Under the pieces are notes generated by a model. That model was not told the origin of the DNA and did no database searches. It saw only the letters and a program-made list of their open reading frames with translations. A stretch of 64,000 bases of DNA. It comes from Rhynchopus sp. YZ270_cl-10. Taxonomy: Eukaryota; Euglenozoa; Diplonemea; Diplonemida; Diplonemidae. Below, piece by piece: positions 21,612-32,098 of this stretch (position 1 is the first letter of the stretch; the number at the start of each line of letters is the position of its first letter). The stretch lies in assembly GCA_964035575.1 (NCBI GenBank), contig OZ037849.1, forward strand, positions 1,612,001 through 1,676,000, in the 5' to 3' direction. The position numbers and the translations under genes are program-made.

Positions 21612-24482
21612 GATGGATTTTATGTCTGGGGGGAACAATAATGCCCCAAAAAGGCGATAAAAACACCTCATTCACCGCCATGAGAGAAAAGCCTCATAAA
21701 AAAAAACTGAAAAAAATGACAAGAAAATAGTCACATGAAATTCATCATGATTGCTGTCAACACTTTCTCTTCTTTCAAGTCAATGATGCACACCCTCTCT
21801 TTTTTTTTTGCATTCTCAAATACTTTCAATTCTGTGAACTGAAAGAATATGAATCTAATTTGGCAGACGACAAGAAGACCTCTGGTTTTATTGTCGTTGC
21901 ATATTGGTATTGTATGTTTAAAAGCCCCAATGGTGTTTGATGTAAAAGATGCATGAAACCAGTATATCAACAACAAAAATAAGTACAGCATCCTTCGCAC
22001 TGGAGGGGTTTTTTTATCGTGTGTCACAAAAAAGGCTGTCTTTCATCTCGGATGCGGGCCTTTTGATCCTCTCCCCTCACCTTCCCACTATTATCTCACT
22101 GTTCCCCCTCTGTTTTTTGTTTTTTTGTTTTTGAAATATTCAGGGGTTTTTCTTGGTTTTTTTATTCTTGAGTTTTCTTCAAGGAGTACCCTGAATAAGC
22201 CCTGAATACGTCCGCAACAAATCCACTTTTTTCAAAAAAAGGTTGGATGACCCCTAAGCACAGAGAAGGGTTTAGTTTCCCATCTTCAGTTTCGCGAAGT
22301 TACCTAGCTTTTTTTAGGTAACTCAGCGAGAGGCTCAAGTTTCATCTTAAACTTTGCAAGCTTTTCTTTTAAAGTGACCAAGCACGAGAGGCTTAGGATC
22401 ATCTTATAAACTTTTCTTTTTCTTTTTCATAGGTGTCTCAAGCATCTTTCATGTTTTTATCTGTTTTTTTTTTGTTTTTTTTGTTTTTTTGCTCGATTGT
22501 TTTCAAAGAGGAGATGCGCATTCAGATCCGTGATTTTTTGACGAGTTCAGTGCGCTTTTTTTAAAGGTGAACAAACACTCATCTTTACCGACTTTTTCTC
22601 CTTTTTTGTTAGCAAACTATTACTATAGGATATTTCCCTTATAAAACCTATTGGGCGTTGGGTCGTCAACACCAAGGTCTTGTATTGAGGGCTTTGTATT
22701 CCAACTTTCATTTCTTTTTCTGTTTTTTTTACCACTTTTTGAGCGGAAAGTGTCACGTCGTTCATTCACCCCCTACCGTGCTCCGCAACACCACCCTAGA
22801 CAGGCTATGTGCGTGGAAGCATCAACACATCAAAACAACTACAAGAAATGAGGGTGAGGGAAACGACAAAGTTACACTTTTTTTTTTTTTGCAAATCGGG
22901 GGTATTTTTTTGTCTTTTATCACGCGAATTGTTGTCTTCCCCTTAAGGGGTCTTCCGTTTGCACCACCACCCCACCCTATATCCCATCCCTTTTATTTTC
23001 CCCTCTATTTGGCCTAAGGGTACCAGGCGCCAACTCAAATGCCCTGTAAGTAGTGCGCAAATCAGCCCCGACAAAAAGTTTCCTTCGTTTAGAACTGTGT
23101 TATGTGTTATGAGGAAGGCACCGCATCTGAGGGGGGTTTTTTTGTGTGTGTTTGCGTTCATTGAGCTTCGGATCATTGAGATTGACAACAAAATAAACTC
23201 TTCAAGTTCTAAACTGGCAAAAACCGTGTCGTGTACTTTTTTTCCCACTTTTTTGCAGCAATAAAAAGGCCCCTTATCGACCATTCCCTCCGGCCATTCT
23301 CCCCCCCGTTCAACGGTGATTGAAGTGCCTGGGAAAGTGATTCAAAACGACTTTTGTTCATCCCCCGGTCTTCTTTCTAATCACTGCAGGAACACCATGC
23401 AACAACCCCAAATCAGCCAATCACATGAATTTGCGAGGTCTTTTTCATATTAGGTTTCAGCAGAAGGTGTACCTGGCATCCCCCCCCCACCCCACCATTA
23501 CCCCCCGGTTTTTTTTGCAGCAGTAATTTTATCCACACTGTCACCTTTCCTGTTTTGTATTTTTTTGTTTCCTTTTTTTTCGTGTCCGGGGATTTCTCCC
23601 CAAAAAGGCACTCACAAAAAAAAGAGAAAATATTTTTTGTATTTTGATTCAGTGAACAGTTCAACTGTCTTTTTTTTTTCGCCCATTCTCCGAACCGACT
23701 GTAAAACAATACAAATTCTTTTCTCAGTAAATGGATGGCAAGTTTCTCGTCTGGTTTTTTCGTTTGGGCAGGACAGTTTTTAGGGCGTCGCAGCACCTAT
23801 TTTGTGACACTTCTCCTATGTTCCTTTGTAAGATGTGTGTGCACGATACACATTCATTTTGCAGAAGTTTCCTTTTTTAGATCTGTGTGTTGTCTATTTC
23901 CGGTGCATTTTTTTTTTCCATCAAAATTTTTGTGTGTGTGTTGCAATCCACCACTCTTTAATTCTAAAGGCCCCATTTTATTTTTGTGACATGGTGACTA
24001 CGCACTGCGAGGCTTAGGGCCATATCACAAATTGGAATTTTTTTTTTTCCTTTTCTCTGCAATTTTTTTTTGCAGACACAGCTCCCTTTTTTTATCACAT
24101 CCCCCCATCCCTATTTCCCCGAAAACACAAACGAAAACCAAAAAAAAAAAAAAAACCATCAAGGGCACACCTGACACATAGTTAGGAGATGTGTGCTGTC
24201 TGTGTAATCCCCTCGTGTCTAAGATTCAGGGCTGCTGCCCCCCATCTGTAACCCCGCTGCGTATCCCCACTATAGACCAACAAGTAACCTCAGTACGCGG
24301 CAGCAACAGAGAAGGCGTTGCCGGCACACATGCCAATAACGTTCAACTCGCTAGGTAATCGTCACAAAAAAAGGGTCACCATAATTTTTTACTCCCTTTT
24401 TTTATCCACCCTCAGACCCATTTTTCAACAATACAATTAACAACTCTTCACATTGTGACAAGACACCCAAGACTCCCTTCAC
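21612..24482. other. 2.9-kb T-rich intergenic region
   Basis: No gene recognised. The sequence is full of T homopolymers and short CT tracts. An 8-bp-stem hairpin (GTTACCTA...TAGGTAAC) lies near 22298-22322. It sits between two related short motifs (GAGAGGCTCAAG and GAGAGGCTTAGG, about 22330 and 22387). The stretch 24150-24360 is less T-rich and could hold a structured RNA, but I recognise none. Confidence 0.4.
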
Positions 24483-25364
24483 ATGCCCCCCTTGCGCCTC
24501 TTAGCACCGTGGCAAGCCTCTAGGGCTCACTACATAAAGAACATCTCTCATGCGTGCCGCGACTTTTACCAGAAGGACGAGGTGCCTTCTGGGGAGTACC
24601 TGCACTCTTTGTACTTTATTGCATCCGCACGGCGGCACAGCCCTTGGGGAGAGGACCCGATTGCAGCGTCGTTGGTGCTGTTGTGGCATGAAGAACGCTT
24701 TGGGTGGACGGAAGCGCAGCAGGACAGCCACCGCCGCCTGCTGCACTGCTTCAAAGAGGAGCACGGCTTCTGCAAGACTGCCTTCGCGCGCCTGGACGTG
24801 CAGGGCCCACCCGAACACATCCTCCTCCTCAGAAGCTGTCCTGACTACCGTACGGCACACCCGCTGCTCTGTGGCTATGAGAAGGCAGGCCACCGTGTCA
24901 CGCCCGATGTGGTTGCTGCCCTCCTGCAGGCGTGCAGTGCTGCTGACGTAGACGTGGCGGATGCGTTGTACAAAGAGGCGCCGTCAGAGAAGGAGGTGGC
25001 GGCGTCGTACATCAGAGTGCTGACGCGGGCAGGGCGGTTTGAGGAGGTGGCAGGTGTGGTGCAGTGTGTGCGTGATGCGGGGGCTGGTGTCGGTGTGCGG
25101 GTGTTGACGCGTGTTGTGGAGGCGGTGGCTGCAGAAGGCTCGCCCCTCGAACCCAACGTCGCGCTCGATGCAGCGCGTGAAGCACAGTTGGAACGTGTCG
25201 CGTCCAATGCGTTCCTTAAGCGCTGCACAGAAACTCTTGCGGACCGTGGTGTGCCCGAAGCTTATGAGACTGTCTGCCGTGCCCTGCGACGCCGTCCACA
25301 CAGGGCTGCGTCCAGAACAGACATGACACCAGACAACGAGCTGCTACATGCACTCAAATGGTAG
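24483..25364 (+). CDS. PPR-like helical-repeat protein (293 aa)
   Basis: A 293-residue all-helical-looking protein. A segment around residues 170-220 ('ASYIRVLTRAGRFEEV' then 'VGVRVLTRVVEAVAAEG') has the spacing of pentatricopeptide repeats, which bind organellar RNA in known members. Other repeat units are too degenerate for me to delimit. The N-terminus (MPPLRLLAPWQASRAHYIKN) is basic and could be a mitochondrial targeting peptide. The stop is only 86 bp before the next gene's ATG, on the same strand. Function beyond 'helical repeat, possibly organellar RNA binding' is inference. It may be an unrelated alpha-solenoid. Confidence 0.55.
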   Translation: MPPLRLLAPWQASRAHYIKNISHACRDFYQKDEVPSGEYLHSLYFIASARRHSPWGEDPIAASLVLLWHEERFGWTEAQQDSHRRLLHCFKEEHGFCKTAFARLDVQGPPEHILLLRSCPDYRTAHPLLCGYEKAGHRVTPDVVAALLQACSAADVDVADALYKEAPSEKEVAASYIRVLTRAGRFEEVAGVVQCVRDAGAGVGVRVLTRVVEAVAAEGSPLEPNVALDAAREAQLERVASNAFLKRCTETLADRGVPEAYETVCRALRRRPHRAASRTDMTPDNELLHALKW

Positions 25365-25450
25365 AGGATCTGATGTGTGCACGCATGGAGGGGTGCCAAA
25401 CCCCTCTTGTTGTCCTCTCCCTTTCCCACTCCACTATAGGTTTACAAAAT

Positions 25451-26805
25451 ATGGAAATCATCGCACAATGTGCTGTGTCGGGGAGTGAATATTACATTCA
25501 GGTGGCGACGGACGAATCGGTCGCGTCGTTGAAGGCGAAGATCGTCGAAGCAGCGTGTCTACGTGACGGTGACCAGGAGACGCCCCTAGTAGTGTCCTAC
25601 GACGTGCACAGCGGTGTGGGCGAGCTTGACGACCCTGCACTCCTCCTCTCCGACACCGACATCACCGCAGGCACAAAGCTCCTCTTCAAGAGGCAGGCCA
25701 CAGCGGAATGGTGTGAAGGAAAGCTCGAAGGACAGACGTTCAGCAGAATTTCAGTTTCGCCGTCGGGGACCTTCTGTGTGCTCGGTATGTTGTCCGTAAA
25801 GAGGCACGTCAGTGCATGTTTCCTCTTAGCTTTCCATCTATCCATATTATTATACACAACACCCCTACAGCAAGCCGATACCAGTCCAGAGGGATTGTGA
25901 TGTACAACTTGCAGACCACAGGGTCGAGGCTGCTGGTTGCGTCGTGTGAGGTGCAGGCGCTGGCCATCACCGAGACGCACATGGTGCATTCGAAGCCTAG
26001 CAGAAGTGAGGTCACTGTGCACGCGTTGCCTCCCGCACAGGGCTTGGGTGGACCAGCGACAGTCTTGGACAGCAGCGCAGGTGTGTCCTTCTACGTGCAG
26101 GGTGGTGTGCTGTCGTTAGCAGTCGGGGGTGAGTGTATTGTTGTGGGGACGTTCAACACCATCAGCGTGCATGGGTTTTCTGGGGAGTGTTTGCGGAGTT
26201 GTGCAGATGTCGGTGTTGGGGCGCGCATTGCCGTGTCGCCGTGCTGTAGGTACATCTCGTGCCTGTCACGAGAGATGGATGTGATGCAGACGATTGGCTT
26301 TGATGACCTGCAGTTTATTCGCTCATTCCGTGACACCGACGACGCCACCTTGCACAAGGTGTCAAATATCCATGCACCCGTCTTTTCTCGGTGCAGCTCG
26401 AGTGTTGCGGTGTGCTTTCGTGACAAGGTGCGAGTGTTTTCTGTTGCCTCCGGTGAGGTGTTGCATCGGATTGACTATCATTCCAACTGGCTTGGGGGGA
26501 TGGCGTTTTCGCAGTGTGGGCGCTTCTTTGTCACGTCTTCTGCTGACAAAACGGTTCTTATGTATGATCTACACAAGTGTGCAGTTGCGCATCGGTTCGA
26601 CGACGTGCGTAACGTGTACGGTCTTGCCCTGTGCGACAACCTCACGCACGTAGCCCTCATCGGGAGGGCTGGGATGTTAGTGAAGAGAATACCTCCAGAG
26701 GAGCGACGTATCGGGATTGAGGTAGAGTCTTTCTCAGAGTTTGCAGTGGCACGTGCGCCGCTTCGCCATGTTGACCAAGGGGATACTGGTTGTAAATGCT
26801 GTTGA
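25451..26805 (+). CDS. Ubiquitin-like/WD40 repeat protein with one intron (422 aa)
   Basis: Two exons, 25451-25784 and 25871-26805, joined in phase 1 across an 86-nt GT-AG intron, give 422 residues. Residues 1-85 look like a beta-grasp (ubiquitin-like) domain, with SVASLKAKIVEA and LLLSDTDITAGTKLLFK in the expected places. The rest forms WD40-like blades, for example VSPCCRYISCLS, RCSSSVAVCFRDKVRVFSVASGEV and FSQCGRFFVTSSADKTVLMYDL. Such proteins usually act as scaffolds; no substrate can be named. ATG 25451 lies just after a pyrimidine tract ending in CACTATAG. A paralogue at 43898-44992 shares both domains but lacks the intron. The C-terminus ends in CKCC. Confidence 0.8.
25785..25870 (+). 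other. Spliceosomal intron in the WD40 gene
   Basis: Donor GTATGT, acceptor CCCCTACAG, 86 nt. Joining g|CA at the junction keeps the frame and restores a WD40-type segment (SPSGTFCVL-ASRYQSRGIVMYNL). That segment aligns with the intron-less paralogue (SSCDRYLAVM-HCDSDASIINTE). Confidence 0.8.
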
Positions 26806-27109
26806 AGAAGTAGGGCGGGGGGGGGTAGGGGGGTCAGTGGTGTATAAATCCCTGTACAAATACTGTCACAAACCCATTTTTTTGAAATTTAGGTGAAGAA
26901 ATCCACCAAAAAGGTCGTACCTGGCCGCAAATCGCCCTGGGGATCACCCAAATATCCCATTAAACCACCTGACAACCTCTACAGAGACTTTCCTGATTAA
27001 AAAAAATCGGGTTTTTGTGAAAAAAAGGCCAAAAATGCGTAACGCTCGCGTAACGCTATTGGGTCAATTTTCAACACTTTTCAAAAAAAATATTTGAGGA
27101 GACATTGGG

Positions 27110-27262
27110 GGATCCGTAAATAGACCGGCAACGACCAGATACGTAATTAGTGTGTATAGCCGGTCTTTAGCCGGTCTTTAGGGTCCGTAAAAAGACCGGC
27201 TCTTAAGGATTACCGGCTATAAGGGCCGGTCCTACCCACCCTCGAAAAAGACCGGCAGACCG
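27110..27262. repeat. Cluster of GACCGG/CCGGTC motifs in both orientations
   Basis: About eight GACCGG or CCGGTC hexamers in 150 bp, several within a longer unit CCGTAAA(T/A)AGACCGGC or its complement (GCCGGTCTTTAG). Immediately after it is the palindrome TGTACAATTGTACA. It could be a protein-binding array or the subterminal repeats of a decayed transposon. Confidence 0.55.
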
Positions 27263-27403
27263 GGTGTACAATTGTACACACAAAAAATACCCAATTTTTT
27301 GGAAAAAACCAAAGGGGGGACCCTTTGGTCGTCGAAATTCCCCAGCCAAAATTGGTCGCAAAATCGGCCGATTTTTCAAAAATCCAGGGTTTCCGCCAAG
27401 GGG

Positions 27404-27490
27404 GACCGGGGGGGACCATGGACCCCCCCAATATTTTTCCCAGAAAAATCCGGATTTTTACAGGGGTTTGGGGGGGACCATGGTCCCCCC
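27404..27490. repeat. Paired GGGGGGACCATGG palindromes
   Basis: Two close inverted repeats built on GGGGGGACCATGG(A/T)CCCCCC, about 60 bp apart. The second is a perfect 20-bp palindrome. They lie in a G-rich context that recurs imperfectly near 28030. Confidence 0.6.
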
Positions 27491-27963
27491 CAAGAAAAAT
27501 GGGGTTTTGGAGGTTGTAGATGACCCCCCGTGGTCATGCGACCCCACCGTGCAGAGCATTTGGCTCGCTGTGCCAGAAGAGTGGAAGAAAAAGGGGGTGG
27601 CGCAATCTTTTTTAAAAAGGGTAAAAGTAGCGTACCGTGCGCCTGCGGCGCTGTGTTGCTAGCTATGTGATATGATATACTTCCATCGATACTTCCGTGC
27701 ATTGCCCCTTTTTCTAAGGAGGCTTCGGTGCAAGCGACGGGTAGTTATTACATGTTCCCACTGCAGCACTGTAATGACTGTAGCACCATACAATAGAAAA
27801 AGCAAACACCATCACCCTCTCACAAGACCCCTTACCTTGTTAACTTCCACCCCCGACCTCCAAACGAACCACCTCTACCAGACAACACAGCTGTGAAGCT
27901 TGACATGGCTGCTATCAAACCTGGTGCACCCTTCGCCTCTCCACTCTGTGGCCTGCAGGGAGG

Positions 27964-27980
27964 CGCGCGCGAAGCGCGCG
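27964..27980. repeat. GC hairpin with GAA triloop
   Basis: Stem CGCGCGC, loop GAA, stem GCGCGCG. The same hairpin core (GCGCGC-GAA-GCGCGC) occurs once in each full copy of the 0.7-kb repeat family downstream. Confidence 0.7.
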
Positions 27981-28968
27981 ACGACCGCTTTTGCGGGGAG
28001 AAAAAAAATTTTTGGGGGGTCTTTTTGATGGTCCCCCCCAATTCCTGAAACCCCAAATCCTGGCGGAAACCCTGAAATCAGGGGTGTCGCTAATTTTGGG
28101 GAAATTTTTGAAAAATCTGAAATCGGGGTGCAAATTTTTTTTTTTACGTGGGGATTTTTTTTCCATTACCAGGGGCGAAAAAACAGTTTTTTGTGGCATT
28201 TCCGAGCCAATCCCAGGCTGTGGTGGGGGATATACAGAAAAATGGACAAACTTTTAGTGACTTAAATTTTCACAAAATATGAACCCATACTCTTAACCTA
28301 TTAGCCACTAAGGGGGGTGGGGGTTTTTTTCACGTTCTTTGTTTTGGAATCATCTGAGTGTTTCTGGGTCAAAACTGGGGCGATGGTGCATTTTTTGGGT
28401 CCTCTAGGTGGTTTGGTATGGTCTTCGGGGACTTCTGCGGTTCTGAGAATCAAAATCGAAAAAATCGCGTTCGTTAGGCTGTGACCGTCCCTGTGTCACA
28501 CATTTTCCTTGGTGTGCGTGTCGTGGGTGGCGGAAAAAATCAAAAACAAAATTCTAACGCCCATTCTTTTGAAAATGTGTCAGTAGGGTAACCAGGGGGT
28601 AATAACAAATATCTACTCCACTAATCGGGTCGAGAAAAAATGTCGTGAATTCAGAGAGGGTTGTCGTTCGGTTCAAAACGCACGTTTTGAAGCGATCTGA
28701 GCCTTTTTTGCACCTTCAAATGCGAGAATCCGTTTTTGAAAAAGTGACTTTTTGGCTGATGTTGACTGAGGGTGTGATATGACTATACCAGGTTGTAAAA
28801 AAATAGGGTCGATAATTTTCGGATTGGAAAGAGCGGTCGCGAAAAAGCCCAAATAAGGCGTTTTCGTTTTCGTTTTTAAATTTTCTAATTTTTAGATGCA
28901 CCCTGCAAGACACCCAAAAATACACCTGGAAACAGGGAAAAATACTCTGTTATTAAAAAAAAATTTCT

Positions 28969-29086
28969 GGGGGGCTCCGCCCCCCAGACCCCCCGGCTCC
29001 GCTCGCCTTTGCGCTTCGCGCAAAGGCTTCGCTGCGCAGCGCCCGCACGCACCCACCCCGCTTCGCGGGGTGGGTGCGCGCGGGCG
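28969..29086. repeat. Array of perfect GC-rich hairpins
   Basis: Four hairpins in about 120 bp: GGGGGG-CTCCG-CCCCCC (about 28969-28985); GCCTTTGCGC-TTC-GCGCAAAGGC (29005-29027); GCTGCGCAGC (29031-29040); and a 13-bp stem GCACCCACCCCGC with loop TTC (29049-29077). They sit inside the enlarged piggyBac-like element. Palindrome arrays like this are typical of mobile GC clusters. Confidence 0.75.
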
Positions 29087-29522
29087 CAATCTGTCGCCGC
29101 TATCGGGTTCCGTTATCTGGCTCGTCCCCGCATTCCTGTTGACCTCGCTACTTCCTTGAAGTCCCAAAAAATTCTGTGGGACGCATCGGGTTAAATGTAA
29201 CCGGCTCGTCTCCGCATGTCTTGATGCTTGTATGCACTTTTGTTGTGGCGATTGGGCGGGAGGATAGAGTGCGAATTGTAGTGGAAATCTTACCAGTACA
29301 GGTAAGTGAATAGAAACAGGGTTCTGGGCTGAAAAGCAACGAACAAGTGGGGCGTTTTTGGAGGGGTAGCCCGGAGGAATGGTGGAGGTGTTACGCCACT
29401 CATCATTGACCATGTTCTCTTCTGCTAACATGGGAAATGTGCGCGGAAAGTGCAGTCAGCCCCCTTCCACCACACTGACTTTCATTTTGTGTGGGGTAAT
29501 TTGTTATGTGGTGATGAAAATT

Positions 29523-29565
29523 CATACAGCCCGACCGATATTACGCCGGTCGTAATATCGGTGCA
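29523..29565. repeat. Inverted repeat ACCGATATTACG
   Basis: 12-bp arms (ACCGATATTACG / CGTAATATCGGT) around a 5-nt centre. It contains the CCGGT core seen in the cluster near 27.1 kb. Confidence 0.55.
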
Positions 29566-29973
29566 TTTGGGGAGGGGGGCAAAAATAAGTCAAAAAATCC
29601 AAAAAATTTAAAAAATCCAAAAAAATATGGGAATCACACATTTCAACCTCCCGGAATCCATTGAAAAAAAATTTTTTCACTTTTGACAAAATTTTATTGT
29701 CTTGGAGACTCTTGCCATGTTTTGATAGTGAGCTGAAAACCCCAAAAAACCCCAAAAAAACCCCTTTTTCACGAATTTCCCTCTGTTGTGCGTGTTGTGG
29801 GTGGGAGAAAAAATCAAAAAAAAAGAAAAAAAAATAGGGGAATCACACATTTCAACCTCCCGGAATCCATTGAAAAAAAAAATTTTCACTTTTGACAAAA
29901 TTTTTTTGTCTAGGAGGCTGGTGCTGATTTACCTGCGCATATATGCGACGGTAGTGGCTAATAGGTTAAACAT

Positions 29974-30196
29974 GGGTCATTTTCAGGTCTGAAAACCCAA
30001 ATTTAGATGAAATTGTGGTGTTTTTGACACCACTGAGAACAGTAGGTAACGAGAACGGTAGCGCCGCAGGCGCACGGTACCCAACTTTTGTCTTTTTCTT
30101 TTTCCCTTTTCTCTGCGTTCTTTTGATTGTGCGAGCCGATTGCTCTCCACGGTGGGGTCACATGTGTGCGCTAAAATACGCTAAAGTACCCTTACT
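29974..30196. repeat. Direct repeat, unit 1 (GCGCCGCAGGCGC-containing)
   Basis: About 220 bp, closely related to 30429-30634. Both contain GGTAGCGCCGCAGGCGCACGG with a GCGCC-GCA-GGCGC stem and end at the same point. It begins right after the TTAA end of the enlarged piggyBac-like element. Confidence 0.8.
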
Positions 30197-30428
30197 ATGA
30201 AGTATGAGATTCTCTGGTTTTAGCAAGGAAACCCCTGCAAGCATGTTCCCAGATCACGAAAAAAGGGGGGGCGTTTTTGGGCGTTTTTGTTGATCGCATC
30301 GTCCGATGCGGTGCAATTGCAGAAAGTGATGGGGTCATTTTGGAAAAATGGACGAGTTTTCGGTATTTAAGTTTTCACCATTTTTTTATTCCTGTGCACT
30401 TTTCGAGACTGCCGATTCTCGTAAACAA

Positions 30429-30634
30429 GGGTCATGTTCAAGTCTGAAAACACAGCTTCAGATGAAATTGTGGTGTTTTTGACTGAGAACGGTAGCGCCG
30501 CAGGCGCACGGTACCCAACTTTTGTCTTTTTGTTTTTTTTCCTTTTTCTCTGCGTTCTTTTGATTGCGCGAGCCGATTGCTCTCCACGGTGGGGTCACAT
30601 GTGTGCGCAAAAACACGCTATGGTACCTTTACTA
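30429..30634. repeat. Direct repeat, unit 2
   Basis: Second copy of the 29974-30196 repeat, with small indels. Upstream of it (30330-30428) is a related but TTAA-element-free version of the sequence that flanks both piggyBac-like insertions. Confidence 0.8.
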
Positions 30635-30857
30635 AGGAAACCCCAAAAACCTCGTTTTTGGAACGTTCTGACACAACCGAGTTCACGGTGGCCTCTCACT
30701 TAAAAAAAGAACAAGTTGTTAACACATTAAACCCACCCTGTATTAGGTGCAAATTTTTTTTTTCCTACACAGATTTTACTACTGGGGGGGGTCGAATAAA
30801 GCACGTACGTGTTTTATTAGGCGTCCCTACACTTCAGATCCTGAGGTTTGAAAAAAA

Positions 30858-30917
30858 AAAAAGTTCGAAAAGGCGAATAAAGCACGTACGTGCTTTATTC
30901 GCCTTTTCGAACTTTTT
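30858..30917. repeat. 60-bp perfect palindrome centred on ACGTACGT
   Basis: Perfect 30-bp arms with no spacer, core GCACGTACGTGC inside CGAATAAA...TTTATTCG. Related single sites occur near 30793-30818 (CGAATAAAGCACGTACGTG) and at 31519-31547 and 31585-31620 (ACGTACGTGCTTTATTCG). Confidence 0.9.
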
Positions 30918-31044
30918 GGAAAGTTTTTCCAGTCGCAATTTTTTTTCGATTTTTTTTCGCCCAAGAGGTGAATTTGTTGCATTTCCGAGCCAATCCCGGC
31001 TTGTGGTGGGGGATATACGGAAAAATGGACAAAATTTCAGCGAC

Positions 31045-31468
31045 TTAACCTATTAGCCACCAAGGGGGGTGGTGGTTTTTTTCCCGCTTTTTGTTGTGGA
31101 ATCATCTGAGTGTTTCTGGGTCAAAACTGGGGCGATGGTGCGTTTTTTGGGTCCCCTAGGTGGTTTTGTATGGTCTTCGGGGACTTCTGCGGTTCTGAGA
31201 ATCAAAATCGAAAAAATCGCATTTGTTAGGCTGTGGCCGTCCCCCCCTGTTTTACGCATTTTCCTTGATGTGCGTGTTGTGGGCGGCGGAAAAAATCAAA
31301 AACAAAATCATACAAAATCAAAAAAAAATAGGGGAATCACACATTTCGACCTCCCGGAATCCATTGAAACATTTTTTTTTCACTTTTGACTTTTTAATGC
31401 CTGGAAGGCTGGTGCTGATTAACCTTTACATATAATATATTATGTAAAGGTGGTGGCTAATAGGTTAA
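31045..31468. mobile_element. piggyBac-like non-autonomous element, copy 2 (424 bp)
   Basis: TTAA (31045-31048) and TTAA (31465-31468) flank inverted repeats CCTATTAGCCACC / GGTGGCTAATAGG. The flanks read AGCGAC-TTAA on the left and TTAA-ATTTTCACAAAATA on the right. The related unit at 28256-28280 reads AGTGACTTAAATTTTCACAAAATA without an element, which is an empty-site relative. Internal sequence is non-coding. Confidence 0.8.
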
Positions 31469-32098
31469 ATTTTCACAAAATACGAACTACCTTGTCACAA
31501 CACAGGAAAAGTTCAAAAAGTCGAATAAAACACGTACGTGCTTTATTCGACGCAAAAAAAAGCAAAAAACCCATTTTTCAAATGCGTGCTTTATTCGACG
31601 TACGTGCTTTATTCGAATTACCTCGTTTATTCGGCCCCCCCCAGTAGGGGTGCAAATTTTTTTTTTGGTTTTGAAAAAGTCGGGACCCCTGCCTGAAATC
31701 TCAAAAAAAAAAAAAATCCCAATTTTTTTTTCACAAGTGTTTTTGAGGCCTGTTTTGAGCATCTAGAGTTTATTCCCCAGCCATTTTCTGTACCACCAGT
31801 GCATTTTGTATGGGCCAGCGCCTTGTCGAAAAATCGAAAAATCTCAAAAAAAAAAAATTTTTTTTTCGGGAAAATTTCGACCACTGAGGTGGGTCTTTGG
31901 GCACCAAAAAATGCAAAAAAAATGCAAAAATCGGGTGTTTTGACCATCTGTGGTTACACAAAACACACTTCTGTGTACAAGCCTACACCAATACAGTGGT
32001 AATACAAGGCGATTTTTGACCAAAAAAAAAATTTTTTTTTCGCCCAAAATCGGGCGTGGTACGTCATAAAATGATAATATAATATATAATAATAATAT

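Larger units (their letters stand above)
28293..29969. mobile_element. piggyBac-like non-autonomous element, copy 1 (enlarged)
   Basis: Bounded by TTAA at 28293-28296 and 29966-29969. The inner termini are inverted repeats CCTATTAGCCAC / GTGGCTAATAGG. The ends (28297-28560 and about 29785-29965) match the shorter copy at 31045-31468. The ~1.2 kb between them is extra sequence, including a GC hairpin cluster and a partial internal repeat (about 29580-29705). TTAA duplication with a CCT-starting terminus fits the piggyBac superfamily. No transposase is present. Confidence 0.65.

Noticed and set aside
24150-24360. Possible structured RNA or tRNA/snRNA gene
   Set aside because: I could not fold a cloverleaf or recognise conserved snRNA motifs by eye.
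21612-24482. Several 60-130-codon frames in T-rich DNA
   Set aside because: Phe/Leu-rich translations of homopolymer sequence without domains or start context.
28892-29431. 179-codon minus-strand frame over the GC hairpins
   Set aside because: Produced by GC-rich palindromes and repeat edges; not protein-like.
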